From an uncultured Senegalimassilia sp. (GTDB taxonomy: Bacteria; Actinomycetota; Coriobacteriia; Coriobacteriales; Eggerthellaceae): DNA of 9,460 nucleotides. The notes beneath the pieces were generated by a model. The model saw nothing but the letters and a program-made list of their open reading frames with translations. It had not been told where the DNA came from and ran no database searches. Shown piece after piece: positions 6,811-9,460 of the stretch. Each line of letters opens with the position of its first letter. The stretch's first letter is position 1. The DNA lies in assembly GCA_937925385.1 (NCBI GenBank), contig CALEWN010000079.1:1-9460 (forward strand). The letters are read 5' to 3'. Position numbers and translations under genes: made by a program.

Positions 6811-6885
6811 GCAAGCTTCTTGCGGCATAAGACGTGCCGCGTAATGCATTTGAAATTTCGGCTGGAACATAAGGATGATCCAGCC
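6811..6885 (+). other. rplJ-rplL intercistronic stem-loops
   Basis: Three hairpins occupy the 94-bp gap: GCAAG/CTTGC (6811-6823), GCGGC/GCCGC (6822-6840, overlapping the first by two bases), and GGCTGGA/TCCAGCC (6860-6866 with 6879-6885), extended by CAT/ATG across one A-A mismatch and an AAGG loop. None has a T-tract. They may protect or process the message so that rplL, needed in several copies per ribosome, outlasts rplJ; that role is inference. Confidence 0.4.
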
Positions 6886-6904
6886 CCTTTGAAAGGAAAC
6901 TAAC

Positions 6905-7279
6905 ATGGCTGTTTCTCGCGAAGAGATCATCGAGGCTCTGAAGGAAATGTCCCTGCTCGAGGCTTCTGAGCTGGTCAAGGACATCGAGGAGACCTTTGGC
7001 GTGTCCGCTGCTGCTCCGGTTGCCGTTGCTGCTGCTCCGGCTGCTGGCGCTGCTGCCGCTGAGGAGAAGTCCGAGTTCGACGTCGTGCTCGAGGGCTTCG
7101 GCGACAACAAGATCGCTGTCATCAAGGCTGTCCGTGAGATCACCGGCCAGGGCCTGAAGGAAGCTAAGGAGACCGTCGAGGGTGCTCCTTCCACCATCCA
7201 GGAGGGTGTGGCCAAGGACAAGGCTGAGGAGATCAAGAAGACGCTGGAAGACGCCGGCGCTGCTGTGACCCTGAAGTAA
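6905..7279 (+). CDS. rplL: 50S ribosomal protein L7/L12
   Basis: Multicopy stalk protein that recruits and stimulates the translational GTPases on the 50S subunit. It has 124 residues, the usual length. The ATG at 6905 is preceded by GAAAGGA (6891-6897). Residues 1-33 form the dimerisation domain ([20 protein letters not shown], ending FGVSAA). Residues about 34-53 are the flexible Ala/Pro/Val hinge. Residues 55-124 are the globular domain, with [20 protein letters not shown] and the conserved [16 protein letters not shown] factor-binding surface. Codon use is strongly biased to GCT, GTT, CTG and AAG, as expected for very high expression. It is co-transcribed with rplJ and is followed by a strong terminator, so rpoB does not follow here as it does in many bacteria. 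Confidence 0.99.
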   Translation: MAVSREEIIEALKEMSLLEASELVKDIEETFGVSAAAPVAVAAAPAAGAAAAEEKSEFDVVLEGFGDNKIAVIKAVREITGQGLKEAKETVEGAPSTIQEGVAKDKAEEIKKTLEDAGAAVTLK

Positions 7280-7281
7280 AT

Positions 7282-7300
7282 CAGTCTTTCGACTGCTTTT
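7282..7300 (+). terminator. Small upstream hairpin of a tandem terminator
   Basis: CAGTC (7282-7286) pairs with GACTG (7291-7295) across TTTC, followed by four Ts (7297-7300). On its own it is weak; it sits directly before the main rplL terminator. Confidence 0.4.
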
Positions 7301-7302
7301 AC

Positions 7303-7333
7303 AGGACCCGCTGCTTGCAGCGGGTCCTTTTTT
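7303..7333 (+). terminator. Strong intrinsic terminator of rplJ-rplL
   Basis: AGGACCCGCTG (7303-7313) pairs perfectly with CAGCGGGTCCT (7318-7328) around CTTG, followed by a run of six Ts (7328-7333). It ends the ribosomal unit 24 bp after the rplL stop. Confidence 0.96.
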
Positions 7334-7343
7334 GTTTGGGATT

Positions 7344-7429
7344 GTGAACAGGGGACGGAGGTGTGTTCACGGCGGCATCTTAGGTTTCCAGGGGTCTAGC
7401 ACGTGAACACACCTCCGTCCCCTGTTTGC
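7344..7429. repeat. Long palindromic element, REP-like or miniature inverted-repeat element
   Basis: The arms 7347-7371 and 7402-7426 are perfect reverse complements over 25 bp, with G-C and wobble pairs extending to 7344/7429 and a 30-bp centre. The core reads AACAGGGGACGGAGGTGTG on the left. The left arm also contains its own inner repeat, GTGAACA (7344-7350) with TGTTCAC (7364-7370). It lies just after the rplL terminator, a typical intergenic site. Motifs of the GGGGACGG type are, from memory, common in dispersed palindromes near REP-associated transposase genes, but no transposase is present and dispersal cannot be tested in one window. There is no T-tract, so it is not a standard terminator. 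Confidence 0.85.
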
Positions 7430-7683
7430 GCTTGGTCGCAGATTACGGCTGGGGAGAGGATCGTTGCTGGTTTAAGGTCGATCGGATTAAGCCAACCGAG
7501 GTGCTGTTTTCCCGTATCGTAGACAGGCGTTGCTGCGGTTCATGGCTTGTCCTTGACGAGTGCTTCGCGTATAGGAACGCAACAGAATGGTTACGGATGC
7601 GGCGTTGCTTGCATAGGGCGTGTAACGTTCCGAGAAGACGATTGGGTATGCCGCATAAAGAAACACGACGGGAAGGAAGCGCC
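7430..7683 (+). promoter_or_regulatory. Gene-free leader region with a possible promoter
   Basis: Between the palindrome and the next start I see no convincing gene. The frame of the next gene is open back to a TTG at 7426 inside the repeat, but the codons there are unlike those of the neighbours and no binding site supports that start. TTGTCC (7547-7552) and TATAGG (7570-7575), 17 bp apart, are a moderate promoter candidate with a start near 7582, giving a leader of about 100 nt. Confidence 0.3.
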
Positions 7684-8544
7684 ATGCAGACAGGGTATTT
7701 CAGCGCCGCATGGAACGATGTGAAAAGCTCGCAGGGCTGGTTGGGGAAGATGTTCTTGCTCGGCCTTATCGCGTTCATCCCGGTTTTCGGCCCGGTGGTG
7801 CTGCTGGGTTATGCGTTCGGTTGGGCGCGCGATATCGCCTGGGGCGTGCATATGCCCCTGCCTGCGCGCATCTTCGGGAACGAGGACGGCCTGCTGTATC
7901 GTCGCGGGCTGATCGTGCTTGCAATCTGCATCGTGTGCTGCGTGGTGATCCCCGGAGCGCTCGAGGGTTGTTGGGATGCGCTTGCGGGACGCGGCTTGAG
8001 CAACGTCTCGCATGCCGTCTGGGGCGGTGCGGGTGGTGCTGTGGTCGTGAGCCCGGTGTATTCCCTGTTCAGCCTTGCGGTTTCGCTGGCGTCCGTTATG
8101 TTTTTCCTGGTGGCCTCCATGCGCGCGAGCATCTATGGCAGGTTGGGGCCTGGTTTCCAGCTTCCGCGCTTGTGGGCCATGATGCGCCACGACATGAAGG
8201 GCCTGCTGCGTGTGCTCGGGCTTTCGATCGTGCTTGCCATCGTGCCTGCAGTGGTGACGGGGGTCATCGGCTCGCTTTTGTTTGCGGGCGTTATCGGCGT
8301 GGGGGCGTATGGGCTCTTCTCGAACGGCGCTTCGCCTGACATGATGTTTATCGTCGCTGCAGGTATGTGTCTAGTCGTCGTCTGTCTTGCCTTGGCTGTG
8401 GTGGTTTCGGCGGCATCGGCGTTCGCGGTGGTGATGCAGGCGCGTGCCGTGGGATACTGGACAAGGCAATTCGACGTTCCGGCATGGCGCGGTCAGGATG
8501 ACCCCATGCCGTTCGAGATGGCGTCCGCCGGGGCGCCAAGATAG
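7684..8544 (+). CDS. Multi-pass membrane protein, probably DUF4013 family
   Basis: A 286-residue integral membrane protein of unknown function. The ATG at 7684 is chosen because GGAAGGAAG (7671-7679) precedes it; another in-frame ATG at 7648 would add 12 polar residues and has a poorer site. The N-terminus [20 protein letters not shown], followed by a hydrophobic stretch with [12 protein letters not shown], resembles the start of DUF4013 proteins (from memory, not searched). Hydrophobic segments lie near 23-46, 74-94, 118-146, 176-212 (perhaps two helices) and 221-252, so five or six helices. The loop [16 protein letters not shown] (152-167) is amphipathic and looks conserved in type. The C-terminal tail of about 30 residues is polar. 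The stop is 8 bp before the ygiQ-type gene, so both are probably on one message. No catalytic motif is visible; a transport or envelope role cannot be inferred. Confidence 0.85.
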   Translation: MQTGYFSAAWNDVKSSQGWLGKMFLLGLIAFIPVFGPVVLLGYAFGWARDIAWGVHMPLPARIFGNEDGLLYRRGLIVLAICIVCCVVIPGALEGCWDALAGRGLSNVSHAVWGGAGGAVVVSPVYSLFSLAVSLASVMFFLVASMRASIYGRLGPGFQLPRLWAMMRHDMKGLLRVLGLSIVLAIVPAVVTGVIGSLLFAGVIGVGAYGLFSNGASPDMMFIVAAGMCLVVVCLALAVVVSAASAFAVVMQARAVGYWTRQFDVPAWRGQDDPMPFEMASAGAPR

Positions 8545-8552
8545 GCGGTTCC

Positions 8553-9460
8553 GTGAAACAAGGGAATAGAAGCCAAGGGTCGCGCGGCGTATCCCAAGGG
8601 CAGGCCGGCAGCCGAAGCGGCAAGCCGTCGCGCCGCGGCGGCGCGCAGGATAGCGTGAAGGGCGGCGCAGCTCATCGAAGCCCGGGCAAACAGGGCAAAC
8701 GAAACGAGTTAGGGAAGCAGGGTTCCCAGCGTGCGTTGCGCGAGGATGGGCGCCCGTGCGAAGGCGTTAACGCTGACGCAGGCAGTCGTGGCCCGAAGAA
8801 GACGCACGGCTCGGGCAGGTCGCAGGGCGCGTTCAAATCGAGCAAACCGCAAGGCTCCCGAGGTTCAGGCAAGCCGCAAAGCTCGCATGGCTCGGGTAAA
8901 GCGCGCGCATCGCGTGGCAGTTCCGTGGCGGTGCCAGCGGCCAAGCAGGTGAAACCGCAAACAACTTTGCCTCCGCGCAGTGCGTTCTTGCCGGTTAGCC
9001 GTGCCGATATGGAGGAGCGCGGTTGGGATTGCTGCGATTTCGTGTTCGTGTGCGGCGACGCGTACGTCGACCATCCCTCGTTCGGCATGGCCATCATCAC
9101 GCGTCTGCTCGAGGCGAATCACTATAAGGTAGGCGTGATTTGTCAGCCGGATTGGCGCGACCCCGAAAGCATCACGGTTCTGGGAAAGCCTCGGCTGGGA
9201 TTTCTGGTTTCCGCCGGCAACATGGATTCGATGGTGAACCACTATACGGTGGCGAAGAAGCATCGCAGCACCGATGCGTTCTCGCCCGGCGGCGAGATGG
9301 GGCTTCGTCCAGATCGCGCGGCGGTGGTCTACGGAAACTTGATTCGCCGTACGTACAAGGACGCTCCCATCGTGCTGGGCGGCATCGAGGCGTCGCTTCG
9401 CCGTTTGGCTCATTATGATTACTGGTCGGACAAGCTGAAACGCTCGATCCTGCTTGATTC
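8553..9460 (+). CDS. YgiQ/UPF0313 family radical SAM protein with long basic N-terminal extension, 3' end cut
   Basis: From [20 protein letters not shown] onward it matches the N-terminal domain of E. coli Ygi[61 protein letters not shown]. The radical SAM cysteines lie further on in this family and are beyond the window; 302 codons are visible. The function of the family is not established. The frame is open upstream without a stop to a GTG at 8553, 8 bp after the preceding stop, with AGGCGG (8543-8548) as a modest binding site; coupling to the upstream gene is likely. This start gives 144 residues before the Phe at 145, against roughly 30 in E. coli. The extension is basic and rich in Gly, Ser, Gln, Lys and Arg, hence probably disordered and possibly nucleic-acid binding (inference). 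No later start with a good binding site precedes the conserved region; the ATG at 9009 would remove conserved residues. Confidence 0.9.
   Translation, partial: MKQGNRSQGSRGVSQGQAGSRSGKPSRRGGAQDSVKGGAAHRSPGKQGKRNELGKQGSQRALREDGRPCEGVNADAGSRGPKKTHGSGRSQGAFKSSKPQGSRGSGKPQSSHGSGKARASRGSSVAVPAAKQVKPQTTLPPRSAFLPVSRADMEERGWDCCDFVFVCGDAYVDHPSFGMAIITRLLEANHYKVGVICQPDWRDPESITVLGKPRLGFLVSAGNMDSMVNHYTVAKKHRSTDAFSPGGEMGLRPDRAAVVYGNLIRRTYKDAPIVLGGIEASLRRLAHYDYWSDKLKRSILLD
8844..8897 (+). repeat. Two tandem 27-bp units coding KPQ(G/S)S(R/H)GSG
   Basis: Inside the N-terminal extension, 8844-8870 encodes KPQGSRGSG and 8871-8897 encodes KPQSSHGSG. Synonymous differences between the units suggest an old duplication or selection on the peptide rather than a recent slip. 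Confidence 0.7.

Noticed and set aside
6850..6878. Possible internal promoter for rplL (TTGAAA at 6850-6855)
   Set aside because: No acceptable -10 hexamer at 16-18 bp; the stretch is better explained by the intercistronic hairpin.
6998..7061. Ala-codon-rich repetitive stretch within rplL
   Set aside because: This is the normal flexible hinge of L7/L12, not a separate repeat element.
7426..7683. TTG-started extension of the DUF4013-like gene
   Set aside because: It would start inside the palindromic element, has no binding site, and encodes a Cys/Arg-rich stretch unlike the rest of the protein.
8545..8984. Possibility that the stretch is a non-coding spacer before ygiQ
   Set aside because: The frame is open for 432 bases in phase with ygiQ, begins 8 bp after the upstream stop and contains a peptide-level repeat. 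Translation is more likely, although unproven.
9009..9011. Internal ATG as start of the YgiQ-type protein
   Set aside because: It would remove the conserved FLPVSR segment, and there is no good binding site before it.

Overview
The window is about 9.5 kb of GC-rich bacterial DNA in which all six recognisable genes read on the + strand. GC-rich third positions, the ribosomal leader type and the mix of families suggest a high-GC Gram-positive anaerobe, most likely an actinobacterium of the Coriobacteriia (Eggerthella relatives). That placement is inference, since there is no rRNA or other taxonomic marker here.

Layout. (1) 1-989: the 3' part of an NAD-type isocitrate dehydrogenase. (2) 990-1239: a spacer with competing hairpin arms. 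(3) 1240-3915: a full AcnA-type aconitase. With the dehydrogenase it gives two successive steps, citrate to isocitrate to 2-oxoglutarate. (4) 3916-4097: a dense control region with a sigma70-like promoter, an 18-bp hairpin at the predicted transcript start, and a 17-bp perfect palindrome over a second -10 box. (5) 4098-6104: a 668-residue membrane-anchored protein that I do not recognise. (6) 5989-6291: a strong promoter inside the end of that gene, followed by an L10-type leader with terminator and antiterminator. (7) 6292-7279: rplJ and rplL, the ribosomal stalk proteins, closed by a strong terminator. (8) 7344-7429: a long inverted repeat that looks like a REP-like or miniature palindromic element. 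(9) 7684-9460: a multi-pass membrane protein (probably DUF4013 family) followed 8 bp later by the start of a YgiQ-type radical SAM protein. The latter has an unusual basic, disordered N-terminal extension of about 144 residues and is cut by the window end.

The genes do not form one pathway. The dehydrogenase and aconitase are a metabolic pair. rplJL is a self-regulated ribosomal unit that here stands apart from rplKA and rpoBC. The last two genes look like a small operon. I see no defence system, CRISPR array, tRNA, rRNA or transposase. The least explained parts are the 668-residue membrane protein with its control region, the palindromic element, and the YgiQ extension.
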